Positions 58,550 to 64,000 of a DNA stretch of 64,000 nt are shown here, piece by piece (within the stretch, counting starts at the first letter, position 1; each line of letters starts with the position of its first letter). The notes under the pieces were generated by a model. It had not been told where the DNA came from, searched no databases, and saw nothing but the letters and a program-made list of their open reading frames with translations. This stretch comes from Chromobacterium alkanivorans (GTDB taxonomy: Bacteria > Pseudomonadota > Gammaproteobacteria > Burkholderiales > Chromobacteriaceae), in the NCBI RefSeq assembly GCF_016937655.1, contig NZ_JAFHKL010000017.1, positions 1 to 64,000 of the forward strand, written 5' to 3'. A program made the translations under genes and the position numbers.

Positions 58550-64000
<5,451 letters not shown>

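Overview
The window is GC-rich, densely coded chromosomal DNA that looks like Chromobacterium or a close relative (Betaproteobacteria, Neisseriales). The case rests on an extended LigA next to ZipA, a hemP-hmuRSTUV haem locus beside a Sfp-type phosphopantetheinyl transferase, a glutaryl-CoA dehydrogenase locus, and a large NRPS operon. This is inferred from gene content; no search was run. Only about 53.4-56.1 kb departs from the core pattern: it is visibly AT-rich and holds small orphan genes.

Layout. 0-5.7 kb: exported beta-carbonic anhydrase, a MocR regulator coupled to a DUF523 protein, divergent rhodanese and GNAT genes, and an unrecognised 482-aa protein. 5.8-8.7 kb: gabT-gabD (GABA to succinate). 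8.9-15.1 kb: a TetR-controlled tripartite RND efflux operon. 15.2-16.7 kb: argB and a CBS-domain protein. 16.7-24.3 kb: IclR regulator, glutaryl-CoA dehydrogenase, class III CoA-transferase, a large MscS-type channel, and ETF-ubiquinone oxidoreductase. Glutarate is activated by the CoA-transferase, oxidised by the dehydrogenase, and the electrons pass through ETF to ETF-QO and ubiquinone. 24.4-26.9 kb: an unannotated aromatic leader peptide with an attenuator-like hairpin ahead of an unrecognised gene, a DUF4870-like membrane protein, a DUF3820 protein, and the ribosome-assembly GTPase YlqF/RbgA.

27.0-31.7 kb (minus strand): a two-component system and an algH-ruvX-DUF3592-DUF3592 operon. 31.9-44.0 kb: smc, a nitrate/nitrite-type MFS porter, a TonB-like protein, a MarR regulator, zipA, ligA and a TPR/glycosyltransferase-like protein. 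44.1-45.6 kb: galU and a hypoxanthine phosphoribosyltransferase. 45.6-51.8 kb: haem uptake. HmuR is the outer-membrane receptor, HmuT the periplasmic binder, HmuUV the importer, HmuS the cytoplasmic haem handler and HemP the small regulator; a clear Fur box lies upstream. The divergent gene encodes a phosphopantetheinyl transferase that could activate carrier proteins, including those of the NRPS at the right edge.

53.0-53.3 kb: a tandemly duplicated tRNA-Arg/tRNA-Glu operon. 53.4-56.1 kb: two DUF1484-like paralogues lie in a 265-bp direct repeat and bracket an AT-rich segment with small genes that look like orphan immunity genes and a decapitated toxin tail. 56.4-64.0 kb: a type II thioesterase, an MFS exporter and the 3' end of an NRPS gene (A with embedded methyltransferase, PCP, C, A, PCP, TE) that runs off the window.

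The most interesting signals are: (1) the Phe/Tyr/Trp-rich leader peptide and terminator at 24.40-24.55 kb; (2) a 142-bp MITE-like repeat present in three copies plus a fragment, whose terminal inverted repeats co-vary and which in two cases starts on the last base of a stop codon; (3) the repeat-bracketed toxin/immunity-like island; and (4) the methyltransferase-containing NRPS.
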